Shown here piece by piece: positions 1 through 9,302 of a DNA stretch of 64,000 nt. The DNA is from Novosphingobium hassiacum. GTDB taxonomy: Bacteria > Pseudomonadota > Alphaproteobacteria > Sphingomonadales > Sphingomonadaceae. How positions within the stretch are numbered: position 1 is the first letter of the stretch; every line of letters starts with the position of its first letter. A program made the translations under genes and the position numbers. The notes under the pieces were generated by a model that saw only the letters and a program-made list of their open reading frames with translations, searched no databases and was not told the origin of the DNA. The stretch is from the NCBI RefSeq assembly GCF_014196055.1, contig NZ_JACICY010000010.1:1-64000 (forward strand). The letters are read 5' to 3'.

Positions 1-96
1 GGCAATGAACTTTTTGACCGTTTCCGGCGTGGCCGAAACTCGGCTCTCCCCTGTCGCACGTTCCCGAAGGACGGCGATCTTCATTGCCTCGGCCAT
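1..96 (-). CDS. pntA: NAD(P) transhydrogenase subunit alpha, N-terminus only (partial)
   Basis: The complement of bases 96 to 1 reads MAEAMKIAVLRERATGESRV and then a sequence ending TVKKFIA, where the window cuts it. The part from MKIAVL onward matches the conserved beginning of the alpha (NAD-binding) subunit of proton-translocating transhydrogenase, which moves hydride between NADH and NADP at the inner membrane. Starts at base 96 and base 84 are both in frame. A G-rich ribosome-binding site lies about nine bases before the ATG at 96. This is the only housekeeping-like gene in the window and probably marks the edge of the catabolic region. Only 32 residues are visible, so the call rests on the N-terminal signature. 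Confidence 0.72.
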   Translation of the reverse strand, partial: MAEAMKIAVLRERATGESRVSATPETVKKFIA

Positions 97-411
97 TTCC
101 AAAAGTCCCCCGTTCAGCCGGTCATGATGCGTGCATCGCCTGCAGGACGGGCTCCTGATGGGCAATGACCGTGGTTCCATTTCAACTTGTCTGGCGCGGT
201 GAAGCAGACACGGCAGCGCTATTTATCGAACGCTTGGCGTGTCAGGCCGGGCCATCTCAGGCGCAGGCTAATCCATTTGCGCCGAGAAGCTCTCAAAATG
301 TCTCGTGATCGGCCCGAACCTGTGGGATCACGATGGGATAAATCGGGTGCGGGTCCAGTGCCGACACCTGATCCGGGTTGTTGAAGACAATATACGAAGA
401 GGAGCAAGACC
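97..411. other. Intergenic region between pntA and the first SDR
   Basis: No convincing gene is seen in these 315 bases. They lie between two divergent genes and should hold both promoters. Two perfect inverted repeats are visible: TGTCTG at 188-193 paired with CAGACA at 205-210, and CGTGATC at 304-310 paired with GATCACG at 326-332. Either could be an operator. Short reading frames here have no recognisable domain. Confidence 0.5.
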
Positions 412-1173
412 TTGGGCATGCTGCAGAACAAGACGTGCATTATTACCGGCGGTTCGGGGAGCATTGGGCTGGCGACCGCAAAACTGTTTACTGACGAGGG
501 GGCGAACGTCGTCCTCGTCGATCTAGCACCCGATGCTCTCGCGCAGGCTGCAGCCACGCTGCCAGGTGACCAGGTGATCACCGGCGTTGGCGATGTGGGT
601 GACGTTGACAGCACGAAGGCATTTGTGGACGCAGCTGTCAGCCGTTGGGGCAAGATCGATGTCCTGTTCTGCAACGCCGGCAATGCGGGCGAAATTGGCG
701 GAATTGAAACCTATCCCGACGATGCTCTGGACAAGGTGTTCCGCGTGCATGTGCGCGGAGCCTTCCTGAGCTGCAAGTATGCGATCCCGCACATGGACAA
801 GGGCGGTTCGATCATCATCAACTCCAGCGTGGCCGGACTTGGCGGCAGCCCGGGCGTCTATGCCTATTGCACCGCCAAGCACGCTCAGATTGGTCTGATG
901 CGCTCGCTCGCCAAGGAACTGGCGGGCAAAGGCATCCGGGTAAATTCGTTGCACCCCGGCCCGATCGACAACGCGTTCCAGACCCATATCGAGGATTCAT
1001 TCAGCCCGTTGATTGGCGGCGCAGATGCTACTGCGCTAATGAACTCGATGATTCCTATGGGTCGCCATGGCCAGCCAGGAGAAATTGCCAAAGCCGCATT
1101 GTTCCTGGCGAGCGACATGAGCAGCTTCACCACCGGCAGCATGCTGGTTGCCGATGGCGGCTTTACTGCATGA
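412..1173 (+). CDS. SDR-family NAD(P)-dependent oxidoreductase
   Basis: A 253-residue classical short-chain dehydrogenase/reductase, which oxidises or reduces a hydroxyl/keto group with NAD(P). The nucleotide-binding glycine motif TGGSGSIG is at residues 12-19, the NAG motif at 88-90, the catalytic serine near 138, and YCTAK (Tyr152, Lys156) is intact. Asp37 at the end of the second strand suggests NAD preference. The chosen start is TTG at 412, seven bases after a GAAGAGGAG ribosome-binding site; ATG at 418 is possible. It stands alone on the plus strand, facing a MaoC-like gene end to end. The substrate is unknown; the neighbourhood suggests a CoA-thioester or alicyclic alcohol. Confidence 0.85.
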   Translation: MGMLQNKTCIITGGSGSIGLATAKLFTDEGANVVLVDLAPDALAQAAATLPGDQVITGVGDVGDVDSTKAFVDAAVSRWGKIDVLFCNAGNAGEIGGIETYPDDALDKVFRVHVRGAFLSCKYAIPHMDKGGSIIINSSVAGLGGSPGVYAYCTAKHAQIGLMRSLAKELAGKGIRVNSLHPGPIDNAFQTHIEDSFSPLIGGADATALMNSMIPMGRHGQPGEIAKAALFLASDMSSFTTGSMLVADGGFTA

Positions 1174-1219
1174 CGCGTCCGGCCGGGGAGCATCAGTTCC
1201 CCGGCCTGCCACGCCCCGA

Positions 1220-1699
1220 TCAGGCCGCTTGCGGCTTTCGGGCCATGAATAACGTGCTGCGATACGTCAGCACGGCTTGGTCATTCTGATTGGATGCCGT
1301 CGTGAGATAGCTCAGCAGCCCACGATCCTGGCTTGAACGGATCGGGCGCGCTTCAACAATCTCCACCTCGATATGGAGCACATCGCCGGGAAAGACCGGT
1401 TGGTGCAGCCGCATTTCGTCCATGCCGGCGCCTGCAAGCGGCTTTATCCCAACTTCGTCAAATCCGCGCATCTGCAACAGGTGTGACATCGAGAGCGTGT
1501 GCATCCCGCTAGCGCACAGTTTGCCCAGAAGTGGATTGGCCGCCGCAGCTTCATCATCAAGGTGGAATGGCTGGGGATCATAGGCCGTTGCAAAGGCGAT
1601 CACTTCTTCCCGCGTAACCGGGTAATCGCCGAACCGAAAGCGTTGTCCGACCGAAAGATCCTCCAACCAAAGCATCTTGGGAGTCGCTTGATTATTCAT
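1220..1699 (-). CDS. MaoC-like (R)-specific enoyl-CoA hydratase
   Basis: A 159-residue hot-dog-fold protein of the MaoC/PhaJ family, expected to hydrate trans-2-enoyl-CoA. The hydratase signature is present: Asp41 and His46 in DPQPFHLDDEAA, followed by the NPLLGKLCASG segment. The start is the ATG at 1699, because an AAGGAG ribosome-binding site lies at 1715-1710 and the twenty codons before it overlap a terminator hairpin. The gene is the last of a minus-strand series, but the terminator at 1725-1757 separates it from the TonB receptor upstream, so it may have its own promoter or depend on read-through. Confidence 0.82.
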   Translation of the reverse strand: MNNQATPKMLWLEDLSVGQRFRFGDYPVTREEVIAFATAYDPQPFHLDDEAAAANPLLGKLCASGMHTLSMSHLLQMRGFDEVGIKPLAGAGMDEMRLHQPVFPGDVLHIEVEIVEARPIRSSQDRGLLSYLTTASNQNDQAVLTYRSTLFMARKPQAA

Positions 1700-1724
1700 G
1701 CACGATGTTCTCCTTGCCGCGTCG

Positions 1725-1757
1725 AAAAAAGGCCGCCCCCCGATGCGGGGAGCGGCC
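1725..1757 (-). terminator. Rho-independent terminator after the first TonB receptor
   Basis: Read on the minus strand, a GC-rich stem (GGCCGC with GCGGCC, extended by C/G pairs with one mismatch, arms within 1731-1757) is followed by six T at 1730-1725. It starts 24 bases after the receptor stop codon and lies just before the MaoC ribosome-binding site. Confidence 0.85.
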
Positions 1758-1781
1758 ATCTTTTTCAGGTTGTCGTCCCGA

Positions 1782-4247
1782 TCAGTACTTGAAGCCGACG
1801 CGAACCATGATCTCGCGTCCGCGGCTTACCGATGCAGTCTGATCGGCAAGCTTGGTCGGGTTGGCCGACGAAGCCGGATTTTCCGAGGTACGCACCCAAT
1901 AGTACTTGTCGGTGAGGTTGCGCCCGATCAGCGACAGTTCCCAGCGATCGTCTGCCTGTGCAATGCGCACCGAGGCATCGAGCAGCGTGTACTGCGGCGA
2001 ACGCGAACGCGGCTGCGAAATCGCATTCGTGATATAGCTGTCGCTATATGTCACGCCACCGGCGAACTCGATTTTGGTCGAGGCCGTAAGCGGGGTTTCA
2101 TAGACGAAGCCAGCATTCGCAGCCCATTCCGGCGTGCGCACCAGTTCGGTTCCGCTAAGGTTCTGCAACAGACCGACAAGGTTGCCATTGTTGGGGTTTG
2201 CCTGGCTGGCACACTGCCCGATGCCCGTGCCCGGATTGAGCGTGGCCTGACCAACATAGCACGAAGCATAGTATTGGTCATAGCGACCCTTAGTGTAGGC
2301 CACGTTGCCGTAGAGCGACAGACCATCGGTAGGACGGACCGTCAGCGCGAATTCCACGCCCTTCGACGAGACCCGGCCAGCATTTCGCAGTTCCTGGACT
2401 GTCCCCTGCGTCGTCACCTGCACCTGAAGGTCGGTGATCTTATAGGAGAAGAACGCCACTTCAGCGGTGACCATGCCGTCAAGCAGGCGGCTCTTGATGC
2501 CGCCTTCGAAGCCCTTAACCTTCTGAGGACGATAGCTGAAATCGCCAGCGGCATTGAACGATCCGCCGTTGAAGCCGCCCGAAAGGAAGCCCCACTTGTA
2601 GTTGCCGTAAATCGTCAGATCGCTGGTCGGACGATAGCTGAGCGAAAACTCGGGCGAGAAGTTGTTGAAGCTGCGGCGATTGTTACCGTTCGAAAGGAAC
2701 GTCTGCGTGCCAACAAGCTCCGCACCGCGGTTTACGACCGAGACGAGCTCTTTGTTTTCATGCGAATAGCGGCCACCTGCCGAAAGTTCGATTTCGGGGA
2801 TCGGCTTGATCATGGCCTGCCCGAAGAACGAATAGGCGCTGCCATCCTGGTTGAGATAGTAGTTGGACGCAACAAACGGGCTGGGGCGAGCTGGTCCGAA
2901 AACGGAAGGCTGGCCTGCAATCGCACCAAAAGCGGCAAGCGACGCACTGATCGCCTTGCTGTCCTGATACTGACCGCCGATCAGGAAGTTGATCGGACCG
3001 GAGAAGCTGCTGGCAAGACGGACTTCTTCGCTCACTTCCCGGATGTCGAGGAAGTTGACAGAGCCAAGGATAGCGCTCGGGCGGTTGGTGGCGGTGAAGT
3101 TCGCGCGGTTGAAGAAGGTCAGCTTATAGAAGCCAGTGACCGAGGTCAGTTGCAGTTCCGGTGAGAGATCGTAATTCAGCTCAAGTCCGGACAGCCACTG
3201 CTTCGAATTGGAGTAGAGCGAGCCGTCGCCGAACTTCGCATACGGAAGCGACGGGTTGCCCGCGGGATTGGCAGCGGTCGACAGCGGTCCAGCCAGAGTC
3301 GCAATCTTGGCCATGTCAGTACCAAGATTGGCGAGCACGACACGGTCGTCGGCCTTGCAGTCAGCCGGTCCGCCAGCAAATGCAACGCCGTACGGGCAAT
3401 CGACGGTCTGGATGTTACCGCTGCTGCCGTTGTCCTTGACGTTGTTATACGACAGCTTGAAGCGCGCCTTGAACGGGCCGCCATTGTCGAACTTTAACGT
3501 TCCGCGGAACGCATATTCATCGCGATTGGGCGTGCGCGAATCGCTGGCAAGTGGATCGCTTGCAGGAACGATGTTCTTGACCCATCCCTTCATGGTCGAA
3601 CCGTAGAATGCAAGGCGTGCACCAAGACTGTCGGTCAGCGGAGCCGAGACATACCCTTCGCCACGAAATTCGCGCGCGTTGAATTCGTAGCCGGCCAGTG
3701 CCCGTGCCTCAAGGCGATCCGTCGGGTCGGCTGTACGGGTCGAGATGATGCCACCGGGGCTGTTCTTGCCGAAGAATAGAGCCTGCGGGCCCTTCAGCAC
3801 TTCGACGCTGGCAAGGTCGAAATCACCCATGCGGCGGATCGAGGAGCGGGCGACCTGCACGCCATCGATGTTGAACGAAACGGCCTGATCACCCAGCGGG
3901 TTCGAATCTGCTGCGGAAATGCCACGAAGGGCGATCGATCCACCCTGCACGGTGCCGCCGCCTTCACCGACCACCAGGCCGGGAATCCTGCGCGCGAGCG
4001 CGTCGGTGCCGTTGATAGCGCTGCGCTGCAGGTCGGCACCGCTTACTGCGGTGATGGCCACCGGAACGGAAATGAGAGTTTCGTTGCGTCGACGAGCCGT
4101 GACAATGATGCCGGCGATATCGTCGGTATTTTCGGCCTCAGCCTGTGGCTGCACCTGAGCTTCCTGCGCTGCAGCCATCTGCGGCATGGCGAAACCCGCG
4201 CATGTTGCCAACAAGGTTGCACGCAGTATCTGCCGGTTCAATCTCAT
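1782..4247 (-). CDS. TonB-dependent outer-membrane receptor (paralogue A)
   Basis: An 821-residue TonB-dependent receptor: signal peptide at residues 1-28 (ATLLATCAGFAMPQMAAAQ), then IIVTARRRNETLIS as the presumed TonB-interaction segment, a plug domain with GISAADSNPLGDQAVSFNID and VEVLKGPQALFFGKNSPGG, and a beta-barrel ending in aromatic VRVGFKY. The start is ATG at 4247, just after a GGGAGGG ribosome-binding site; nine extra upstream codons exist in frame. It is clearly paralogous to the receptor at 13854-16310, sharing the DSNP.GDQAVSF and KGPQALFFGKNS stretches, and unlike the third receptor at 59994. It follows a cytochrome c/PQQ protein and a VOC protein on the same strand, suggesting uptake of a substrate oxidised in the periplasm. 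The ligand is unknown. Confidence 0.92.
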   Translation of the reverse strand: MRLNRQILRATLLATCAGFAMPQMAAAQEAQVQPQAEAENTDDIAGIIVTARRRNETLISVPVAITAVSGADLQRSAINGTDALARRIPGLVVGEGGGTVQGGSIALRGISAADSNPLGDQAVSFNIDGVQVARSSIRRMGDFDLASVEVLKGPQALFFGKNSPGGIISTRTADPTDRLEARALAGYEFNAREFRGEGYVSAPLTDSLGARLAFYGSTMKGWVKNIVPASDPLASDSRTPNRDEYAFRGTLKFDNGGPFKARFKLSYNNVKDNGSSGNIQTVDCPYGVAFAGGPADCKADDRVVLANLGTDMAKIATLAGPLSTAANPAGNPSLPYAKFGDGSLYSNSKQWLSGLELNYDLSPELQLTSVTGFYKLTFFNRANFTATNRPSAILGSVNFLDIREVSEEVRLASSFSGPINFLIGGQYQDSKAISASLAAFGAIAGQPSVFGPARPSPFVASNYYLNQDGSAYSFFGQAMIKPIPEIELSAGGRYSHENKELVSVVNRGAELVGTQTFLSNGNNRRSFNNFSPEFSLSYRPTSDLTIYGNYKWGFLSGGFNGGSFNAAGDFSYRPQKVKGFEGGIKSRLLDGMVTAEVAFFSYKITDLQVQVTTQGTVQELRNAGRVSSKGVEFALTVRPTDGLSLYGNVAYTKGRYDQYYASCYVGQATLNPGTGIGQCASQANPNNGNLVGLLQNLSGTELVRTPEWAANAGFVYETPLTASTKIEFAGGVTYSDSYITNAISQPRSRSPQYTLLDASVRIAQADDRWELSLIGRNLTDKYYWVRTSENPASSANPTKLADQTASVSRGREIMVRVGFKY

Positions 4248-4347
4248 ATCTTTCCCTCCCTTGGGCATCTTCATCGGAATATCGCCGACTTACGCCGGTC
4301 GCTGTTTATATAGAGCACATTGGCGATGCCGCGTTTCCCCTGACCGC

Positions 4348-4806
4348 TTACATTCTTGCCTGTTCATGATCCTCGTGACCGTAGATGATGAACTCGAGGA
4401 GAGATCCATCCGGATCGCGGAAGTAGTAGCTGGTGCCCGGCCCTCGTGCCCCGGTTCGCTGCTCAGGCCCGACCGTGATGACCACGCCGCAAGTGCACAG
4501 ATGATGCAGCAATTCGGCTTCGGATCCATCCCACGCAAAGCATAGATCGCTGTTGCCAGGTTGGACCGGCCGACGCGCCACCAGTTCCGGTGGAGCCAAT
4601 TCGGGCAGGCCGGGTCCATGAACATTGATCATCTGCGCACCCACACGGTACTGCCGAAACAGGGGAAGCGGCTTTTCGATCGTCGCTCCGAACACCGCCT
4701 CATAAAAGGCATCGGTGCGATCAAGATCGGTGGAGGCAATGACGCAGTGATCCAGGCTGACTTTGCCATCAAGCACCACCGAGTGGGGTTGCGCCGAAGC
4801 ATCCAT
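4348..4806 (-). CDS. VOC-family (glyoxalase/bleomycin-resistance fold) protein
   Basis: A 152-residue protein with the vicinal-oxygen-chelate fold. The N-terminal half has the LDHCVIASTDLDRTDAFYE motif with a metal-ligand His20. The C-terminal half has YYFRDPDGSLLEF with Glu138. At the usual second ligand position (SDLCF) there is Asp87 instead of His, so metal binding may differ. It starts two bases after the stop codon of the cytochrome c/PQQ gene and so is almost certainly co-transcribed. Family members act as dioxygenases, epimerases, lyases or binding proteins; the reaction here cannot be given. Confidence 0.8.
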   Translation of the reverse strand: MDASAQPHSVVLDGKVSLDHCVIASTDLDRTDAFYEAVFGATIEKPLPLFRQYRVGAQMINVHGPGLPELAPPELVARRPVQPGNSDLCFAWDGSEAELLHHLCTCGVVITVGPEQRTGARGPGTSYYFRDPDGSLLEFIIYGHEDHEQARM

Positions 4807-4808
4807 GA

Positions 4809-6683
4809 TTACTTTCCGTCGATGCTGTAAACGAGCAGGGCGTTGCCGGGTAGCTTGAAGGCAAACCCATACCCTGAATTCGTGATGAGGTTGCCTTGGT
4901 ATACGGCAGCCCCCGGTCCGCTCATCGATCCACCATGCGCCACAGTGCCGTTTGGCGTGGTATAATCCTGAATGGTGTCGGTCTGCCAGATGACCTTGCC
5001 GGTCTCTCGGTCATAAGCGCGCAACCAGCCATCTATGTGCCCTGCAATGACAGCTCCTGGAATGGCAGTACTTGCCGCAGAGATGCCGGATTCGCACGGC
5101 ATGCGTCCGTTGCACGCGTCAAAGAAAGGGGCACTCCACACCAGCTTTCCCGTGTTTGCATCGACCATGTGCATGCCGGGAAAACCACGGTCATCGTAAG
5201 TGCCGCCGAGTGGTGTTGTGCGGGAATCGTAAATCGGTACAAAAATGCGTGATCCTTCGGCGGACATGCCGAAGTGAATGCCGCCCTGCAGGCTGCCGCG
5301 ACCAACCTTTGTCTGCCAGAGCATAGCCCCTCCTGCGTCAGGATCGAGCGCGCTCAGCACGCCGGACTTCGATCCACCCAGCAATATCTGTTTGCCGTTA
5401 TCAAGATCGACCAGCATCGGCGACGTAGCGATGTCCTGATCGAGCCCGCGTTGGCTCGGGCAGTTGGGGTGGTCGTTGTACATGCAACTGTTGTTCCACG
5501 CATCGTTGGCGTAGATCTGGTGGGACCAGCGCCGTACCCCGGTTCTCAGGTCAACGGCGATTATCGCGTCGGAATTTCCATCCGCTGGAGATGTGTAGTT
5601 CTCGCCCGTGCCGAAGTAGAGCAGGCCGCGCTTTGCATCGACCGTGGGCGAGCCCCAGACCGGCGCTCCCGAAGGCGCCAGGATTTCGGTACCGATGCGA
5701 GTCTGTCCGACGATCTGCGGTTCTCGCTGCACCGAGCGCGCCTGCCAGCGCATTTCACCTGTCGCCAAGTCAAGCGCCACGACAGACCCGCGGAACGTGC
5801 AACAGGGATACCTCGGGTCCTCGGCCGATCCCGTTTCCAAGGACGAGACAGGCACGTAAACCATATCTTCCGTCAGCGCGAAGCTGCCGGTGAGCGTCGC
5901 GGCACGGTGCGCTTCGGGGCGAACGCGCCAGAGCTGCTTTCCGGTAATAGCATCGACAGCATAGGCATTGCCCAGAACGTCCCCGAAAAATGCCCTTGGG
6001 TTGTGCTTGGGTCGCGAACCGGCAGTCCAAGATTCGACAACGATCGTGTTACGCACCTCTGCCGCAGCGGCAAACGACCAGCGGACGCATCCCGTGGCAA
6101 GATCAAGAGCGAAGACTTGCCCGTCATGACTGCCGACAAAGATTGCGCCCATGGCGACTACGGGCTGCGAACGGGCCTGCGTTGCATCGGGGTAGGCGAA
6201 GGCCCATTTCAGCTTCAGGCGCTGAAGGTCTGCGGCCACCAGCCTTCCGACGCTTGCCGGAACGAACCGACGGTTGTCGTAGCCCCAACCGACCGGCGGC
6301 GGCGGACTGGTGAGGTCGAAACGCGCATGCCTGGCATCGCAAGCCTTGGGCGGCGGTGGCGCTTTGTAGTCGGCCAGGCTTTTTTGGGTCAGATATTCGA
6401 CGACTTGTTGCCGTTCGGGCGACGTGAGGCCGGCTGCCATGTCCTTCATCACACCATGCTCCAAAATCTTGAGCAGGGTGGCAGGAGACATCGCGCGCAG
6501 GGTATAGACTGGCGGAGCCTTGGGGCTGCCGCCATCGTGGCAACCGGCGCATGTATTCTGGAAAAGCGCCTCACCGGGCCAGGCCTTGCTTGCGCTTTCC
6601 TGCGAGTGAGCAAAGGTCGCGGCGAACAGGAGGGCCGCGATTGCCGCGGTTGTGTGGGCTAACATGCGAAACACTTTTAACAT
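4809..6683 (-). CDS. Cytochrome c / PQQ beta-propeller dehydrogenase, polyvinyl-alcohol-dehydrogenase-like
   Basis: A 624-residue secreted quinohaemoprotein. A signal peptide at residues 1-28 ends AATFAHSQ. A cytochrome c domain follows with the haem motif CAGCH at 45-49. The rest is a PQQ-type propeller with repeated blades such as VFALDLATGCVRW, AYDRETGKVIWQ and VVALDLATGEMRW. This order (cytochrome first, propeller second, about 640 residues) is that of PVA dehydrogenase rather than of classical methanol dehydrogenase. It should oxidise an alcohol in the periplasm and pass electrons to the chain. The start is ATG at 6683 after AAGGGA; the long upstream extension overlaps the AraC gene and is rejected. 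It lies 20 bases after the AraC gene. PQQ biosynthesis genes are not in the window. Confidence 0.83.
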   Translation of the reverse strand: MLKVFRMLAHTTAAIAALLFAATFAHSQESASKAWPGEALFQNTCAGCHDGGSPKAPPVYTLRAMSPATLLKILEHGVMKDMAAGLTSPERQQVVEYLTQKSLADYKAPPPPKACDARHARFDLTSPPPPVGWGYDNRRFVPASVGRLVAADLQRLKLKWAFAYPDATQARSQPVVAMGAIFVGSHDGQVFALDLATGCVRWSFAAAAEVRNTIVVESWTAGSRPKHNPRAFFGDVLGNAYAVDAITGKQLWRVRPEAHRAATLTGSFALTEDMVYVPVSSLETGSAEDPRYPCCTFRGSVVALDLATGEMRWQARSVQREPQIVGQTRIGTEILAPSGAPVWGSPTVDAKRGLLYFGTGENYTSPADGNSDAIIAVDLRTGVRRWSHQIYANDAWNNSCMYNDHPNCPSQRGLDQDIATSPMLVDLDNGKQILLGGSKSGVLSALDPDAGGAMLWQTKVGRGSLQGGIHFGMSAEGSRIFVPIYDSRTTPLGGTYDDRGFPGMHMVDANTGKLVWSAPFFDACNGRMPCESGISAASTAIPGAVIAGHIDGWLRAYDRETGKVIWQTDTIQDYTTPNGTVAHGGSMSGPGAAVYQGNLITNSGYGFAFKLPGNALLVYSIDGK

Positions 6684-6703
6684 TTCCCTTGACGAAAGAC
6701 GGG

Positions 6704-7561
6704 TCAGCAATCGCCTGCACAGGAGGGCGCGCGACTGAGGCGAAATTCGGTTGGAGTTTGGCCCGTGGATTGCTTGAACCAGTAACAAAAGCCGCTGGCG
6801 TGCGTGAAACCGAGCTTGTGTGCGAGCACCTTCAGCGGATGATGAGTTTCGACGAGTTGCCGACACGCCGTGCTGACGCGCGCGTCTTCGATTTCCTGGC
6901 GCAGCTGGTGCCCGGTGGCGCGCTTGAACAGCTCGCGCAGGCGCGATTGACGCATGTCGAACTTGTCAGCGATGTATCCCAGCGTCAGATGCCTGAACTC
7001 GGTCGTCTGGATCATGTGCCTGATACGCGCGACTTCTTCGGGCGACAGGCCACTCACTGAAAACTCTGCACGCGTCGATCGCGCGATCAGGCACCGGGCC
7101 GTGTCGATGGCTAGGATGCGCACCAGCGAACGGAGCATCGGCACGCTATCATCCCGCAAGCTCACGAGTTCATCAGAAATGCGATCAAGCGTGGCTGCAA
7201 CCATGGGTTCGTCAAAAATCGGCTGGGGGAAGGCGTTGCGGAAGTCGAAGTCGATCGAATCCGGGAGCTGCGCGTTCAGCCAGGCAACGTCGAAAGCGAA
7301 CTTGCGGACCGGAAAATCGCATTCGACGCCAAGCGTTTCGACAGGCGTGGAGAACCCCGCCGGCGTCAACACGATCCGTCCCAGACGCTGCTCTGTACCG
7401 ACCGGCTGCGACAAACGCGCGCGAACGGGTCGCCGAGTACCCGCCTGCTGGATCGTGAAATATTCCTCACGCTGGGCGAACTGGATACCAGCGTCCCAGG
7501 CATGACTTTCTTGGGACAGCACCAACCCCTCGAAGTTGAGCTGCCATTGCATCGTTCGCAT
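6704..7561 (-). CDS. AraC-family transcriptional regulator
   Basis: A 285-residue regulator. The C-terminal ~90 residues hold two helix-turn-helix units of the AraC/XylS type (GYIADKFDMRQSRLRELFKR, then VLAHKLGFTHASGFCYWFKQ and TPTEFR). The N-terminal ~180 residues form a presumed sensor domain with no motif I can name. The start at 7561 follows GGGGAGAGGAACG. It lies between the GMC/P450 operon upstream and the PQQ/VOC genes downstream, all on the minus strand, and is probably co-transcribed with the latter. The likely role is activation of these genes, and perhaps the receptors, in response to substrate; this is inferred from position. Confidence 0.88.
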   Translation of the reverse strand: MRTMQWQLNFEGLVLSQESHAWDAGIQFAQREEYFTIQQAGTRRPVRARLSQPVGTEQRLGRIVLTPAGFSTPVETLGVECDFPVRKFAFDVAWLNAQLPDSIDFDFRNAFPQPIFDEPMVAATLDRISDELVSLRDDSVPMLRSLVRILAIDTARCLIARSTRAEFSVSGLSPEEVARIRHMIQTTEFRHLTLGYIADKFDMRQSRLRELFKRATGHQLRQEIEDARVSTACRQLVETHHPLKVLAHKLGFTHASGFCYWFKQSTGQTPTEFRLSRAPSCAGDC

Positions 7562-7704
7562 CGTTCCTCTCCCCAGAACAGCGACGTTTTCGCGGCGAGG
7601 CTATCAGACGCTGCCGATGCTGAAAGAGATTAGACACGCGGAAATAGTCTCACGCTGCAGAAGGTGTTTGTCTTGTAGGAACGATAGGGCAGAACCCCCG
7701 CGGC

Positions 7705-9285
7705 TCAACCGTTGCCGGCGCGAAAGATCTCTGCGGCCCGCCATCCCACAGCCATGACCGGCCCGTTGATGTTACACGAGGGCATTGTCGGGAAGACCGA
7801 GGCATCGGCCACGCGCAGGCCGAACACCCCACGCACCTGCAGACGCGCGTCGACCACGCTGTCCGACGATGAGCCCATCCGGCACGTACCGCAGGAATGA
7901 AATGTCGAACTGCCCGATTCCTTGTAGTACCGAATGATATCCTCGTCCGACACGATCTCGGTTACCGGCGCCCGCTCTCTTGAAATCAGGCGGGCAATAT
8001 CGGGCTGTCGCATCCATTTAACGGTAAAACGATAGGACGAAATCGTGACTTCACGATCGTATGGATCGGACAGGTAGTTCGGGCGGATCCGCGGCAAGGT
8101 CGCCGGGTCTTTCGTGGCGATCCGGACGCTGCCACGGCTCCGTGAGCGCGCAGGGAAACTGAAGACGTGGAAACTTGGCCATGTTTCGGTCTGGAGGCCG
8201 GTTTCGAGCATCTGCATGACGTAGGGTGCGAAGATGATCTCGGCATCGGGACGATCAAGACCGGGGCGACTGCGAAAAAAACCGGCGGCCGGATAGGGCG
8301 GTGCTGCCATCGGTCCACTACGGGTCAGGGCATAGCGCAAGGTGTTGCCCAGCAGGCGCGCTCCGCGATACGCGTTGTTCTCCCCGAGCGGCTGCGCCAG
8401 ATCGTAGTGCAGCATTAGCGCGCGATGTTCGAGCAGATGTTGACCCACTCCCGCGTTATCGGCAACGACACCAATCCCGTGACGCCCCAGCAACCCCGGA
8501 TCGCCGACACCTGAGCGCTGGAGGATTGCAGGCGTATTCAAGGCGCCAGCACAAAGAACGACCTCGCCTTCGGTGGTGAAACGCACTGTATCCTGCCCGA
8601 TCCTGCCTTCCACCCCGCAGGCGCGCGTACCATTGAAGATGACCCGATCAGCATCGAAGCCGGTCACGATCCGCAGGTTGGAGCGCCGTGCCGCACGGTC
8701 AAGGAAGGCGCGGCCCGTGCTGATGCGGATGCCTCGCCGGATTGTCTGGGCAGCATAGCCCACGCCTTCCTGCGCCGGATTGTTGAGATCGTTCACGCGC
8801 GTCACGCCCATTCGAACACCGGCGGCGATAAACGCTTCTGCCAGAGGATCGCCTGGCCGCGGCGTGGACAGTTCGAGAAATCCCTCATCGGCAGCTACGC
8901 CGTTCTCGCCTTCCATTTCCTTGAAGACACGGGCCATCTCGGCACTACCCCATCCGGCTGCGCCAGCCTTCTCCCAGTCTTCATAGTCCGCCATCTGACC
9001 GCGGAAATACATCATGCCGTTGATGGCGCTGGAACCACCAAGCACTCGGCCCCGCACCCACGGCTCTGCGGCAATCCCATCGCTTTCCTCGGTCTGGTAT
9101 TGCCAGGTATGGCTGGGGCGGCCGAGAATCTTGCCCAAGCCCTTGGGCATGGCAATAAAGGGGTGGCGGTGACTGGGTCCGGATTCCAGCAGCAGGACTT
9201 TTGTCCTGCCGTCTGCAGACAAGCGTTCGGCCAGCACTGCTCCGGCAGAGCCAGCGCCGACGATGATGTAATCAGGATCGTTCAT
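7705..9285 (-). CDS. GMC-family FAD-dependent alcohol dehydrogenase (choline/PEG-dehydrogenase-like)
   Basis: A 526-residue flavoprotein. The FAD dinucleotide motif YIIVGAGSAGAVLAERL is at residues 6-22. GMC signature one appears as GRVLGGSSAINGMMYFRG and signature two as GALNTPAILQRSGVGD. The active-site His (STFHSCGTCRMG) and the terminal Asn (NINGPVMAVGW) are both present. It oxidises a primary or secondary alcohol to the carbonyl. The start is ATG at 9285; a longer frame overlaps the P450 gene. It begins 17 bases after the P450 stop, so it is the last gene of the ALDH-kinase-ferredoxin-P450-GMC operon and plausibly oxidises the alcohol made by the P450, with the ALDH acting next. Confidence 0.9.
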   Translation of the reverse strand: MNDPDYIIVGAGSAGAVLAERLSADGRTKVLLLESGPSHRHPFIAMPKGLGKILGRPSHTWQYQTEESDGIAAEPWVRGRVLGGSSAINGMMYFRGQMADYEDWEKAGAAGWGSAEMARVFKEMEGENGVAADEGFLELSTPRPGDPLAEAFIAAGVRMGVTRVNDLNNPAQEGVGYAAQTIRRGIRISTGRAFLDRAARRSNLRIVTGFDADRVIFNGTRACGVEGRIGQDTVRFTTEGEVVLCAGALNTPAILQRSGVGDPGLLGRHGIGVVADNAGVGQHLLEHRALMLHYDLAQPLGENNAYRGARLLGNTLRYALTRSGPMAAPPYPAAGFFRSRPGLDRPDAEIIFAPYVMQMLETGLQTETWPSFHVFSFPARSRSRGSVRIATKDPATLPRIRPNYLSDPYDREVTISSYRFTVKWMRQPDIARLISRERAPVTEIVSDEDIIRYYKESGSSTFHSCGTCRMGSSSDSVVDARLQVRGVFGLRVADASVFPTMPSCNINGPVMAVGWRAAEIFRAGNG

Positions 9286-9302
9286 GAAATGCGCCGCCGT
9301 CG

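Noticed and set aside
1698..3164. A 488-codon open frame on the plus strand opposite TonB receptor A
   Set aside because: It is antisense to a clear receptor, rich in Arg with no domain, as expected from the codon bias of high-GC DNA.
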